Positions 10,801 to 25,600 of a stretch of DNA of 64,000 bases are shown here, piece after piece. A model generated the notes under the pieces. The model was not told where the DNA came from, did not search any database, and was given only the letters and a program-made list of their open reading frames with translations. The DNA is taken from assembly GCA_020152595.1 (NCBI GenBank), contig JAIGNY010001194.1, forward strand, positions 62,001 through 126,000, read 5' to 3'. The DNA is from Chiridota heheva. Its lineage: Eukaryota; Echinodermata; Holothuroidea; Apodida; Chiridotidae. A program made the translations under genes and the position numbers. Each line of letters begins with the position of its first letter. The stretch's first letter is position 1.

Positions 10801-13800
10801 TGATTGTTGCATGGTGAGAGGTGAATAATCTTTGTCAAATAGAGCAGTATGCCAGACCAGAGATCAAGCTGATTGTTGCATGGTGAGAGGTGAATAATCT
10901 TTGTCAGATAGAGCAGTATGCCAGACCAGAGATCAAGCTGATTGTTGCATGGTGAGAGGTGAATAATCTTTGTCAGATAGAGCAGTATGCCAGACCAAAG
11001 ATCAAGCTGATTGTTGCATGGTGAGAGGTGAATAATCTTTGTCAGATAGAGCAGTATGCCAGACCAGAGATCAAGCTGATTGTTGCATGGTGAGAGGTGA
11101 ATAATCTTTGTCAAATAGAGCAGTATGCCAGACCAGAAATCAAGCTGATTGTTGCATGGTGAGAGGTGAATAATCTTTGTCAGATAGAGCAGTATGCCAG
11201 ACTAGAGATCAAGCTGATTGTTGCATGGTGAGAGGTGAATAATCTTTGTCAGATAGAGCAGTATGCCAGACCAGAGATCAAGCTGATTGTTGCATGGTGA
11301 GACGTGAATAATCTTTGTCAGATAGAGCAGTATGCCAGACCAGAGATCAAGCTGATTGTTGCATGGTGAGAGGTGAATAATCTTTGTCAAATAGAGCAGT
11401 ATGCCAGACCAGAGATCAAGCTGATTGTTGCATGGTGAGAGGTGAATAATCTTTGTCAGATAGAGCAGTATGCCAGACCAGAGATCATGCTGATTGTTGC
11501 ATGGTGAGAGGTGAATAATCTTTGTCAGATAGAGCAGTATGCCAGACCAAAGATCAAGCTGATTGTTGCATGGTGAGAGGTGAATAATCTTTGTCAGATA
11601 GAGCAATATGCCAGACCAGAGATCAAGCTGATTGTTGCATGGTGAGAGGTGAATAATCTTTGTCAGATAGAGCAGTATGCCAGACCAAAGATCAAGCTGA
11701 TTGTTGCATGGTGAGAGGTAAATAATCTTTGTCAGATAGAGCAGTATGCCAGACCAGAGATCAAGTTGCAACACATTTTGAATTTGTTTTGCTATGTTCA
11801 CTGGGCTATATTTCAAAGCAATGCAGGGAATGTTGCCTCTTCACATCCATAGACCTTGTAATGTGAAATTATCCTTGCAAGTATATGGACAGGTAGAAAT
11901 TTTATATTCGACAGAGAGCGTGTTAATTTCTTAACAAAACGGTTTTTAAATTACGTCAAACTTTTCATTGTATGGAAAAGTTGTGATAAATGGAATAGAA
12001 GATGGCTCAAAATATTGAATGTTAATTCTTTAAATTTTTGTCCTAAATTTCAGTCACTAAATTGTAATGAAATTGGGATTCAAAACCTCTTGGCCACATT
12101 CAACTGCTTCCTTTCTAATGTTGGTGAAGGATTGAAAAAAACAGTACGTTAACATAAGCATATTCATAAGTTCAGTAGCGAATCCAGGATTCAAGAAAGG
12201 GGGGTGGCCAGAGTAGTGTCCCATTGATGTGAGAAGCACCGAGCGGGGGTAGGTTCGTCTGACAAAATAGGCAATTTTTTTGAAAATGTAAGCCCCCTGA
12301 CGCTCTTAGAGGGCATCTTATCAAAGTTCCTTGTATTGATGTGTTGGACCATAGGCCTATAGGGATATATATATATTTCACCCCCTCCCCCGGATCCACC
12401 ACTGACCAAAGTGTTCTTGATGTGATGTCAAAAAATTCTAATAAAATTGGCAAAATTTATCATAATAATTCACAATTGCTGTATACTGGTCAATTTCTTA
12501 CCCAATTTGATGATACCTTTTTGATATTTTTATGGTTCCAATTAAGCTTCAGTTGGTGATAGCTGTCTATAGATATAGAAGAAATACTTGCAAACTGCTG
12601 AAGTAGATTCACGTGAAGGAATTCACACAAAAAAATGTAAGTGTTTGAAGTGAAATTTTTTTCTTCAAATAATTCTTTACCATAATAAGAATGGGCCGGA
12701 AGCTTTACGTCAACATCCTACACATACCTCCATGACTTGAAGAGACTGAAGTAAGGTATCTAGAGTGTGTCCATCTTTTATCGCCCAGGCTTGTTGTGCA
12801 ATGTCCTCTACATGATGAATCCGTGTTAGCTCCTTGGCAGTGTCTTCCAGAACATCGTTAAGAAGCATATCACTTAGCAGGCCAGCTTGATCATTTACCT
12901 GATAATATAACAATAAAACATTATTTCATCAGTTACTTATACCCTGTGTCTTTTAATCATGTATGATTTAAAAATTGGAACTGAATCTTGCATTACAAGA
13001 AAAAATTATTTTGTTTTTGCAAATATATACAGTTGACTAACCAAAAGCCTTGCACACCAAAAGCTACCCAAAGTCCTCCTACACTATGCACAAAACAAAC
13101 AGGGGTCTAATGCTGCAGTCAATACATGGTACAAGTCAAACATATGCACGGGGCATGTTACTGACTTAAATCAATAAACTGCATATATTTTTTTCCTCAC
13201 CTTCTGTGCTGACTTCTCAGACAAATTATACTTCAAAGACTGCTTGGAAGTATGCTGGGACTTTCCATACATACTTGCTATGGCCTGAAAGATAAGAATA
13301 AAAGTGATTGAGACAATCTACAATAACACACAAATAAGATGAATGGATGGAATCAGGCAATTTATTCAATGAGAGAGATACCTTAATGAACAAGAGAATC
13401 GACTAAACAGTGTGACAATTATTATTTATTTTTTCAGTCGATTTTAGGTAATTTATTAGGATTTGAAAATGTGTTTCTAAGCACTGTGACATGACAAATT
13501 ATTTTGAATGTCTTTCTCATTATGACAGTTTCAACATACATTAGAATCATGGCTTGATAAATTTATCTTCAATTTAATTAAATGGATAAGATTTAGTGGC
13601 AGATACAGTGCCATTTTTTTTGATCTCAGAAAGTTGGCTCAATTGACATTACAAACGTAAAGACATAGGCATTACATAGTCCGAGATTTGATTCAACAGA
13701 AATACCGGATTAACGGAATACCGGAGTAACGGAAATTCAGCATGGGGATCAGTATTATATTTCACTCGAGCCATCTTGAGCCTTCTTTGCTTAATTTTCA

Positions 13801-16606
13801 GTTTTTACTGAAAATATTACATTAGTTGTTATGATCCTTAAAATTTCAAACAGACAGACCCGACCTGATATATAACCAGGTGGGGTCAGACTTTTCCCCT
13901 TCATTTTCTTTATTCTGAAAACCACAAGTAATTAGGATCAAATTTCCCTTATCAATGGCTCCATTGTACTAGTTCTCCTGTTGGTCCTGGATTGTTGTGG
14001 AAGTTGGTGTTGAGTATCATATTAGCAATGGATGAAGTCCTTATTGCATTGTTGAGTGGTTATTTGAGTTAAGATAAGTGGTCTAAATATTTGCTATATT
14101 ACATTTGTGGTTATGATTTGCTGGAACAAATTTTTAAGAAGAAGGACAAGTCATGAATTGTGGGCTGATATCACGGAATAGACCCTCACCCATTCAGATT
14201 ACAACAGTGAAGACATATAATTTACAGAGAGAAAAAGGTAATCTGAAATGACAGACATCAAGTAAACACTGTAAAGCATTGCATTCAATGGTTTGTGTTA
14301 CAGGTTAATATGGTAGAAGAACGTAAATTGTATCAGCATAAAATATGTAATCATCATCGTGGTTGTAATTACTGGAAAGGAAGGGGAGGGGACTTTCCCA
14401 CGTTCAGTTAAATTAAAAAAAAAAATAATCTCTCACTTCTTGGAGGAATAATCTGTCCTTTTACATCCTGAAGGAGAATTATGGACCTTACCATCATTTT
14501 CATTTTAAAAAGTGAAAAATTTGGATAGATAGCAAACTTACAAAGAGCACTTGCCGGAACAAATTTCAAACAATCCACCACAAGAAATAAATAAATTTGT
14601 TTCTTTTCATATTAACTGTCATTCTGATGAAGAATTACGACCATTACAGTAGTGAAATTTCTGTATAAAAAAAGTGTAAAATTTGGATAGACATCAAATT
14701 TACAAAGAGCACTTGCAGGAACAATTCTCCACCAAAACCACAACAAGAAATTTTGGCTTCTTTTCATATAAACTGTCCATTTTTCCCCTTGAAAATTGTC
14801 TACTAATGCAAAAACCAATTGTGAGAATGGGAGGGATCTATAATGAAGCTATAATGTAATAACCATCCATGGCAGTGTGGTAAAGTTTTGGCTTCACAAT
14901 CTAGCATCCCGATTTGGGTCTCCAACTAGTGCTCCACAATTGGTAATAAAACGGCTGTGGGTATCTTGATGTGATACACTCCAATGGAATTCTGTCACAG
15001 TGTTATAAACCTAACTACTGCAGATTAGCCACTCATTGGATTCTTCCTAAAATGGGTGTACCAGAGTATTACACATCTTACCTCAGCTTTATCTAGTAAT
15101 GGCTGAAGTTTCTCTTGAATGGCTTCTTCAGCTTCATCAATCCATGCATTGACTCTGTGATTCTCTGTTCCACTTCTTCTTTCGTTTAATTGCTTTATCT
15201 AAGTGGGCAAAAAAAATGGAAGAATCTAGAAGCACCATAAATATCAAGTACAATTAAATTAAATTCAGTAGAATTGTTAAGCAAGGTTGGAGACACACCA
15301 AAAATGTTAGATATGATTAATTTCAATTCAGTAGAATGGTTAAGGAAGGTTGGGGAAACACCATTGAATATTGATTAGATATGACTAAATTCAGTTGAAT
15401 TGTTTAGCAAGGTTGAGGAAGCATCATAAATCTTATATAAGATTAAATAAAATTCAGTAGAATTGCTAAACAAGGTTGGGAAGCATCATGATTATAAGAT
15501 ATGATTAAACTCAATTCAGCAGAATTGTTAAGCAAGGTTGAGGAAGCACCATAAATATTAGATATGATTAAATTTAATCCAGTAGAATTAAGCAAGGTTG
15601 GGGAAAATGAGGGATAAAAGAGCAAGCACCACAAAGCCCAAACATTGAAGAAAAAGAATGAAAGATAGTGAGTGAGAGGGACAGCAAAGAAAAGGAGAAA
15701 AAAAACATGAGGAGAAAAATTCCATACCAGACAGAGAAAACAATACTTAGAAATGACAGAGAACTAAGTACAACTCTTGAAAAAAAGGAAGGACATGGGA
15801 GAAAAAACAAGACAGACAAGTTACAAGGACACGGGAGAAAAAGAATGAGCTGTAAGAATGAAAATGGTGCAGAATATCTATTACACCTCTTTGTATTTCT
15901 GGTAAGATTCAAACAAATTAATGCACAATGGGTGGGGAAATTGACAGTTTCCTTGACTGTGATCTCTAATAATGGGCTGGAAGAGATGCTGATTAGTCTA
16001 ACACAGAACCCTTCATAGGTAGGTATGCAGAATATCTATTACACCTCTTTGTATTTCTGGTGAGATTCAAACAAATTAACGCACAATGGGTGGGGAAATT
16101 GACACTTTTCTTGACTGTGATCTCTAATGATGGGCTGGAAGAGATGCTGATTGGTCTAACACAGAGCCCTTCAGGTAGGTAGGTAAGGTATTTGATGTCC
16201 CTTTCTCAACAGGAAGGTAATAGAGATTTCCACGGCCCTTTGATAAACCAGTTGCAAAGCACTAGTGAATGCGGACCCACCAGGGATTGAACCCAGGACC
16301 GCTAGCATGCCAAGCTAATGCTTTGAATTTCAACCATGGAGGCCTTCAATTTTAATTTCATTTTCAACTCAAAGACAGTTTTGATCAAGGACTTAACATT
16401 GTCACTTATCATTTAAATGATACTGGTGGGTTAAGCAGTAACATAAAGACACATAGAAGACCAAGCAGTAATATATATATACATATAGAAGGTCAAGTAG
16501 AACCCGTCACCCCACCCCCCCAAAAAATAAAATAATAATAACAAATAAAAAGAAATAATACCAATAATAAACATAATTAATAATAATAACAATAATCATA
16601 ATAATG

Positions 16607-16671
<65 letters not shown>

Positions 16672-19600
16672 TTGTAAAATTAAAAAAAACACATATTCTG
16701 CTTAACATGAATGAAAATGCTGTCAAAAACATGTATTTTTCTCATACATGAAAATTGCATACCTTCCTAGCAGCCTCAGCATCAAGCCACACCTGTCTGG
16801 CTATCTCTCGTTCCACAAGACTTGGATCTAATCTTATCTCTGTCTTCTCTTCCTCTTCAACATCAAACTGGACTCTCCTTACTGCATCTTTCTTCCAATC
16901 TTCTCCCTCCTTCGTACCACCTTCATCCATACCTTCCAATTTCTCCTCCTTTGTAGGGGTCCTTGGTAATTGGTGGAAGCTCCTAGGGGTGCCAGATGGG
17001 GTCCAAGCAGGCATCTTACTTGCATCCTCTTTTGTAGATTCAACTTTCCGGCGGGCTTCTTTTTGCTTCAGTATGAATGTTTTAGTGGGTTGCAGGAAGT
17101 GTGTTTCTTTGGGTAGTGCGTTGGCTTTCTGAATCCTCTCTCTGTCACGCTGAGAAGCAAAAGTTAATGTACACCAATAATCATGATTGCTATACAGGTA
17201 AAGCTAGAGAATATCTAGACACACTCACTAAATCTTGAAACATCATTTACATGTATATGTTACTACTTGGATACACTTTTTTTCAATTGTTGTAAATGAT
17301 AATAAAAGATAAACTCACAAAAAAAATACACCAAAATATTAGCATATATACATTTTGTCTGACAGACAATTAAAAGCCACTTCTAGAGAAAAAATAAATG
17401 CATTTGAAATGGCACAATTTTTCTCCTTAGAGAAAATCAGAATAATTGTACTCAGCTTCTGGAGAGTAAGAATGTGTGATATTAGCATTACAATATTGTG
17501 AAGTTGTGAAGTGACAAATAATTGAAAACATCACTGTGCTATGACATTAGTGAACTATAAACCTAGGTGACGATTTACATATGAAAATGTACATTGTAAG
17601 CAAATCTACTTTGTGGTACCAACAATTATGGTGTAAAGGCCGTAACACACCGAACATGACGCGGCGAGCAATTTTTTAGATAATCATACAGGAAACAAAT
17701 ATTATACGATGCTTTAACTTTTTGCTTACACACGATGAAATTTACAATTGAGGCTTTCTGATGATACTGGAAAATTTGCTAGAAATGCTATTTTGTTCAA
17801 ACTGTGGAGAAATTCGCTTTAGTGGGGCGCGATTTTCTGCTTGAATGGGTGTAGAAAAGCCCTTTCATTCAATTTTCAGTTATCATCTGAATAGCCATGC
17901 AATGATGTTGCTTTTCTGAAAACAACACGTCAAAATGTTCTTTCCTTTGTTTTAATTCAATTTTGTATAAAAAATCGCTCGCTGCGTTGTGTTCGGTGTG
18001 TAACAGCCTTAAGAGTACAACACCTACAACTCTGCTGTTATGAAACTCTAATCAATGACTTATGTTTTGAAGGAAGTGTCAATTTGTAAAACTTGCCATC
18101 AAAAGGTATATATAATAACATGAACAATTTGAATAATTCTACAAAAAACTTGATATAAAGCAATACAAATAAAAAATACAAAAGAAAAAAACAATGCAAA
18201 AGAGAATAAAGGCATAGGAGTATATAGCAAAAACGTTTCTTACGCACCTTTAATTTGGCAGGTAATATAAGACTTTTTGGCTTGACAGGTTTTCTTTTCT
18301 GCGGACCTCGACCTTTGACTGTTTGTTTCATATGCTGCTCCATTTTGCCCCTGCTCTTTGCCTTCTCATCAATCCTCATGAGAGCCTCTAGCCCCGCCTG
18401 TATAGCTGAAGTTCTGTCTGGGGAACCGGGCGTCCCTGAAAAAGTCATAATAATCACACTGTCATCAGAAACTTGAAGCAAAGAACCTGTTTTATCATGC
18501 TTAACAGATTGAAAGTAGATGTATGCTTAACGTTTACCATGTATACATGAAACTATACGACCTGGTTGAATGAGATGTATCTCATCTGTAAAATGCACCA
18601 ACTAGCAAAATCTTAAATGTTGTTAAAAGACTGAATTTAACCAGAGATGAGATGCATGCATGCATCAATACCTTTTTAAATTCTAATTTCATTAAATGAT
18701 TAATCTGTCATTTTTGTAGTGTCCCTTTAGCTCTCTCATGGTTAGCTTTTTAGAATGAAGAAACATAAATGACTGAGAATGCAATCGTATTGATAATGTT
18801 CTATTCCTTAATATATGAAGAATTTTGTTTGATAATATGGAAACAATGCAAAATACAAAATGTAAAATTTTGATATACATTCAACATATTTTTAGATTCA
18901 ACTTAGGAACTATTGCATTGTAGGGCATTATGTAATAGACAAATATGATATACAATGACATGGACTGACCTCTCTGTGTTGTAACTTGCCTCCTGAGCCT
19001 CTGTAAGGATGCAGGACCAGGGGTAAGTCTGCTATGCTGAGCAGTCTTGTCTTGCTGGAATGTGTGACCTGCGATCAAAACAACCAGAAAACCAAAATGT
19101 TTAGCGGTTCTTATGCATTCTTTCATTGTTGGTTGATTTTCAAGTTTTATACTGACTGCATGGCAATGCATACCATGATATATGCGAAATAACATATATT
19201 CATAAGCCATGCCACACATCCATATCAATCAAACAGAACCTCTTGACAACACTTATATGATGCAAAACATGCATACAGTTGCACATTTATTAAGAATTAG
19301 ACTTGAAGGCCCCACAACAGCAACATTGGCCACATATATGGACCATGACTCATCTGTGTACCACACATGACATGTGTGCGATGTGTTAACAAGTTTTTTT
19401 GAGCATTTTTGCAATATAAGCACAATAACTGACTAATAACATGCAAGTATAATTCAAACAGATATATGGTTGGTATAAATTTATCACTTTTTCAAGATTC
19501 ATTTTATCTTATATTAAGCCCCTCCCTTCCCACTTAGCAATATATATAATATCACCGTAAACAACAACAGAGCACACAAACAGACAATGGGTTATCTGTG

Positions 19601-22600
19601 TACCACATATGACCTGTATTGTATGTATTGTCCTTGAGTTACTGTGTTTGCAAGTTCTTTTCAACAAAACCTAATTCAGTCCTGCCCACTTTGTATATTA
19701 ATGATATTTAACAATTTTATATCTTGAAAATGTAAGCACTAGCTAACAACATAAATATACCAAGTATGAATCAAAGCAGACATGGAGTTGTTAAAATATG
19801 AGCATTTGAAGACTATTACATTAAGCCTACTCATAAATATGCATGGCAACACTACCAAAAACAATAGGGCACATATACAGACCATGGGCTATCTGTGTAC
19901 CACATATAACATGAATGTAGTTTATGGTTCTTGAGATACCATGTTTACAAGCTCTTTTCAAGGTACACTGGATGTCAGGGCTGGGTTGGTAACTACATTT
20001 TTGGTTCGGTTAGAAGTGCATTAGAATCAGGTCAGGGGACCAGATTGCATATTTATAGCATGGAAGGTATTAAAGATATAACTTGAAGTAAATATCAAGG
20101 TTGCTATGAAAAAATAATGAATAATTTAATATCTATTAGGCTTCACCAATCAGAATAACACGCTTGGTTGCATGTATTGAATATTAATGAGCTCTCATTT
20201 CATGTTTATATAAAGCGAGTGAAAACATTTACAAGGTTTGCAATAATGAATTCCTTTCTAAATACACATGCTTGTTTGCAGTGCCATTGAATGTGTGTTG
20301 TGTACTTGTTAAAGCATAAGCATGTTGAAAGGAACTAAAAAATAGTTTGAATCACAAAAGTCTGCAGTTTCATTCTCATTACGCCCAAAACTAGTTCGTA
20401 ACTCCCTATACCAAATTAAGCTGAAAAGTAAGGTAATATGCATACAGAGAAATCTATACATCAAAATTTCTGTGTATACTACGTGTAAATCACAATGCGC
20501 GTACCACTATTTTTCAAACAATTCAATTCAAATTTGTTTTTACCCAGATTTAAAAGATAAACAAAAAATCATTGAGCCTATGAGACGCGATGCGTACAAC
20601 ATGTGTACGCTGCAAGTTTGCCCGCGTTTAATGAAAGTGTATTTTGTGCATGGCATCCCGCTTCAAATCCGCATGCGTATTCATGAATATGAATAACCAT
20701 AGTGGGTTATCTAACTTTTTCTAGAGTAGTTGCTGATCTCAGCTAATTTTGGTGGTAAATTCTTCTCTAAAATTTTTACTATGAAAGAAAATATTGCATC
20801 CCATTTTATTATCTGCTTCCAAATCTTAAACATAAAAAAAGGTGCATGAACAGGGATAATGGACTTACAGCTTTCCCTACCATCCCATTTCCGAGGGATA
20901 TTGGACAGTTAAGCTTCCCCGCAGACTCGCTTATCAGTTCGTCCGCTTAAGTCGCTCAACCATCCAATATCCCACGGCAACGGAACAGTCTGAAAAACTG
21001 GTGTCCATTATCCCTTAATTACGGGTTCATAGACATACAGCTTTTCCTACAGTCCTGTTGAAGCAGGACAATGTACAGCCAGGTTCCTTAAGTGGACGAG
21101 ACAATAGCCACGTCGGCAAAGGAGACCAACTGTACATTTGCCTCCAGAACAAGGAAACAAGGGAAAGCTTAAGTCCAAGAATCGTGTTCATGTACATCAT
21201 TCATGTTTATTCAAGTGCTAAGTTTTAATTTTCCCTTGTTAGTCAATTCCTTTCCCAGGCCAGTGTTTATCTCTGATTTCAAAGGTGCAAGCAGATAAGT
21301 CTCATTGAATGGGACACTAATGCACTGTATTTCCATTACTTATTTGAGCAATAAAGCAGACTTAAAACATGCGATACAATCTGAACAAAAGAACATTTCC
21401 AGCCAGTAATTGCATGGAGAACCACTGCAATTTGAGCTAATTTTCAAACCTCTGACCTACTATGCTTCCCATAATAAGCGCACGTATAGATGAAAAATGT
21501 TGGCATCATATATATATACGTGTAAAAACATTAATGTTATGAGTTTAAATACCTCTGTCCTCTTTCATTTGATGTACAAAACTTTTTGAAGTAAAGTCCT
21601 TGTGAGTTGCAGTTTCAAAGTTGAGTTTTCTGCGTGTACTACCAGGGGTTGAAGGTTGTTTTCCTTGGTTGCCCTCAGGACTTACTGCTGAGTGGGCCCT
21701 CTGTCTACCATGGAGAGGCTCAACACCTTTTATTAGGCTCTTTCTGGCAGGAACAACCTTTGGCCTGCAAGCTGGAGACGGCTCACTCTGCCTCATCTGC
21801 TCTTCATACAACTGTAAAGTCATGAGCACACATACATTGATCAGTGGAAAGAATATATCAAACTTAGTTACAAATAATCATAGTTTACAAAAAATATTTG
21901 TGAATTACTCTATGTATGTCTTTTATGTGCCTTTAATTATCATTAGTATTACTATTATAAGTTACTTTCATTATAAACAGCGCTTTTATATAAACAAACC
22001 AAAGCGCTTAACAAAACACAGAGGAAGAAATAAGAATAAAGAATACAAACTTAAAAGCACTTTCTATGTGAGAGATATAAAAAGTATCAATTGAAATAGA
22101 AAAAGGTTGTTATTGATGCAAAAAAAAAAAAAGGAAGAAAAAAAAATGCCCTCTTTTTGGACTCGAGGTCCTTGAAGCAAAAAGTTGAAACCAATAAGCA
22201 TAAATATTGTAATAAACCAATAAAGGACAATTCTTCTGACCAAAAAGATGATGGTTAAAAGTGTCAAAAATTGTTGTTCTGTGACAAAAGTCCTCTTAAT
22301 TACTGAACTGCTTCTTTAGCAACTAACTTCTGATACGAATTTGAAAACTTGAGATCAGATTATTGATCTCAGAAATAAAAACAAATAGAACAAAATATGC
22401 AAAGAATTTTTTTAAAAACTGGTGTTTTCTCTCAAATTTCCTTTTCAGTAACCAAAAGAATATAGGAAACACTTAATAAAACAAACCTTTGCTTGTTTCA
22501 AGATATTCATTATTTCATCTGGTAGACCATTATCATCAACGTCAAGGTGTATGCAGCATGCAGCTAGCTGCTGCATGATATGACCAAGCTCATGGTAGAC

Positions 22601-25600
22601 AGGAGGCAGCATGCCATGCTCTGTCATCTGATCTGGCAGCTGGTGGATCAGGGTCTGGATGGTTCTCACAGCACCCCTGTGTGCAGCTGCAAGGCGGGTC
22701 AATGCTCTGCTCTAGGGTGCAAATATGAATCAAAAAGCCGGTTGTAAATCGTGTAATTATTGCTAAAAAATTGACAAACATGCTTCAATTCGTCATTATT
22801 CAGGGGTCAAATTTCCCACTGCTTTTTATGTAGCAACACTTCATCACTGTTTAAAAGATTGTGCCACCAATGATCAATAACTTGATTTTTGCTCCAAAAA
22901 ATGCATGTTGCGAAACAAAATTATCATAAAAATAATTTCTTTCCTAAGAAAAAGTTTTTCCAACCATGCCTGCAATTAACCTTTCCAGGTTTCCAAATAG
23001 GCCATGCCCACCATAGCAACACTGTAACTATGTGGGGCAAACAAACCTCAAATCCACAATTATGCATTACCAATGCGTTGACATTTAGATGTTCGCGAGG
23101 CCTGCTGCAAGCTTTGATTCATTTATGGCACTTCTTCAGATCTTTAGAGTTTTTAGCAAATAGGATAAACAAAATTCAGTTTGCTAACTGTTCTGGGTAA
23201 CAGCAATTTACAAAGCCCGCAGCGGGCTGTTAACAAAATTTGTATTCACCATTTTGCCGTCACTCAGTCTGTGTGTGTAGAAATTTGTTTTGTACAGTAA
23301 ATTGCATTGACTACATGAGCACGCAGCGGTAGCTAATTGTACTGTACCAGTAATGCATAGGATGTTTGCCCCACTTAACTACGCAGATTTTGTTGCTAGG
23401 AAAATTCGTGCGGTGATTGGTTAAAACAACCTGTCAATCAACCAAAAAGGTTAACTGTCAGCACAATTAACCAGGCTGCTTGCATGTGTAAGACTGTACA
23501 CAACTGGATGCTACATCATGTAAATACCAATATCCGAAAAACATATATGCACATATTACCCAATCAACAAATTTGTTGTAAATTAAGCCCATTTTGAAGA
23601 TAGGAATTTTTCGGAAAAATAGTTGCATCAGTTAAATCTGATCCAGAACAGTATTATTTGAGAAAGTACTGTTCCATAAAACAGTCACAATTTTTTTATA
23701 TTTTGACTCGTTTAAATTTTTGTGAAATCATGCTTGTATGTGAAAAATACCTGGTTTAAGTCCTGCCGTGAGTGTTACATCCTTGAGAAAGACACTTGAC
23801 TCTATTTGCTTCAGTTCACTCAGCTGTAAATGATTACCAGCACTGCTGGGAAGTTAATTTGTGATGGATTGGTGTCTTGTCTAGGGGGGGCCTGGGGACG
23901 CCATGTGCTCCTATATGCTAATGCCAAAGGAACCACGGATAAGCATCAGTCTTTTGGGGGAGCCATGTGCTCTCATATGCTTATGCCAAAGGAACCACAG
24001 ATAAGCATCAGTCTTTTGGGGAGCCATGTGCTCTCATATGCTTATGCCAAAAGAACCACGGATAAGCATCAGTCTTTTGGCCTGAAGTATGCATTAAACT
24101 TCTTTCAATTACATATGTATGTGCCAAAACTTACAATACTTTCTTAGATACCATTAATTAAAAACACTATCTGTTTTGTGTAAGCACCAAGCAGTGTGAT
24201 GTAGTAATAAAACTGAATTAAAAGAAAGAATATAGAAATATTGCCTGCAGATGTGATTAGTACTTAAATGCATAACATTATAGCAACCATATCTTTACCT
24301 TTTTTGTGTGCCTGATTTGGGAAGATCCGACCCTTTTTAAGTCTTCTTGGAGTTCCCTAACCTGTAAAAGAAAACAAAAACACCTTGTCTAAAAGTTTCC
24401 TTCGAGAAATACTTACAACTAGAAATGTGAACCTACACCAATTTCAATCTGAAAACCAGTAGAAGAATCGTTCAACATGTGATCATTGTTTACTAAACAA
24501 TAAGGCTTTTTTTTAATAGAATATATGATATGTAACTCCATGATTTGAAGGGAAAAAGAATTGAAGGAAGGCAATGAGATTTGCCAGACTCCTAGCTTTG
24601 CTGTTTTACAGGGGCGGTCTGTCCCACCCCTCCGTGGGCCCACCCACCCCTCTGTGGGCCCACCCACCCCTCCAAGGGCCCACCCTGCCCCCCTGAAGGT
24701 TCGCCCTGCCCCTCATAATATTATTATTTTATTTTTTTAATAGATTTAATAGAGGTAATTTAAAAGATTTGTATTTGGTATGTGACAATGTCTTGATACA
24801 TTATACTGGGATTGAATCTGAATTAATTTCAGTATATAATACTTAAATATGTGTGGAAAAGTAGTAGCAACATTAGCAAAATTAAGTAAAATTGTAGAAA
24901 AACAACAACAAAATCAATAACAAAAATCAGATGAATCGAAAGTTGACCATTTAGCACCTTTTTCAATCTTAGTATGCAATGCAAACTTGGGAATTTCGCG
25001 GGAAGAAAAATAATCAAAGATTTTTTTTTTTCATATAGATTTCTTGAGTAAACAACAGTATATATGTGGTAAATATGTGTTGTAAAAATGTCCCCTATGT
25101 AATTGTGCGATGAAAAGTTACATTAATTGCAAAAGAGGGAAGTATAGAAAGATGTATTCACTACATTAATATTTGTCACAATTTTTCGTGGAAAATCTTT
25201 TAACATCTTTATTCAGAAAAGTGGGAAAGTTTTTAATTCCAACTCTGATGAAAAGAAATTAAATGAATGACATCAAAGATTATAATCTGTCTTCATGTTC
25301 AAACATCACATGCTAAACTTCGATCAGGGATTACTCAAAAACTAAACATGATATTTTCAAAATTGTATGACTGTCTCTCTCAATATTTTAAGCCCTCTCA
25401 AATAAGATACAGAAGAGGGCAATTTTGAAGATTGTGATGAGTAAAAAAACTCATTAAATTAACTGAAAACATACTGTACCTGTTGTTGTAATGAATAGAG
25501 CAGTCTCGCAGACCTAGTTGCTTGCTCACTCTTTCTTGTTTTCTTTCTTGGGTCTTCATCTTCAGGCCTTGAGTTGAGCTGGGCTGTTCAATATTAAAAA

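Noticed and set aside
10422-11816. Minus-strand ORFs of 204-230 codons with a 23-residue cycle
   Set aside because: Produced by the 69-bp intronic minisatellite. The unit is a multiple of three, so it stays open; a one-base loss in one unit breaks it, and no splice or homology evidence exists.
16507-16692. Poly-isoleucine ORF
   Set aside because: Direct translation of the AAT microsatellite.
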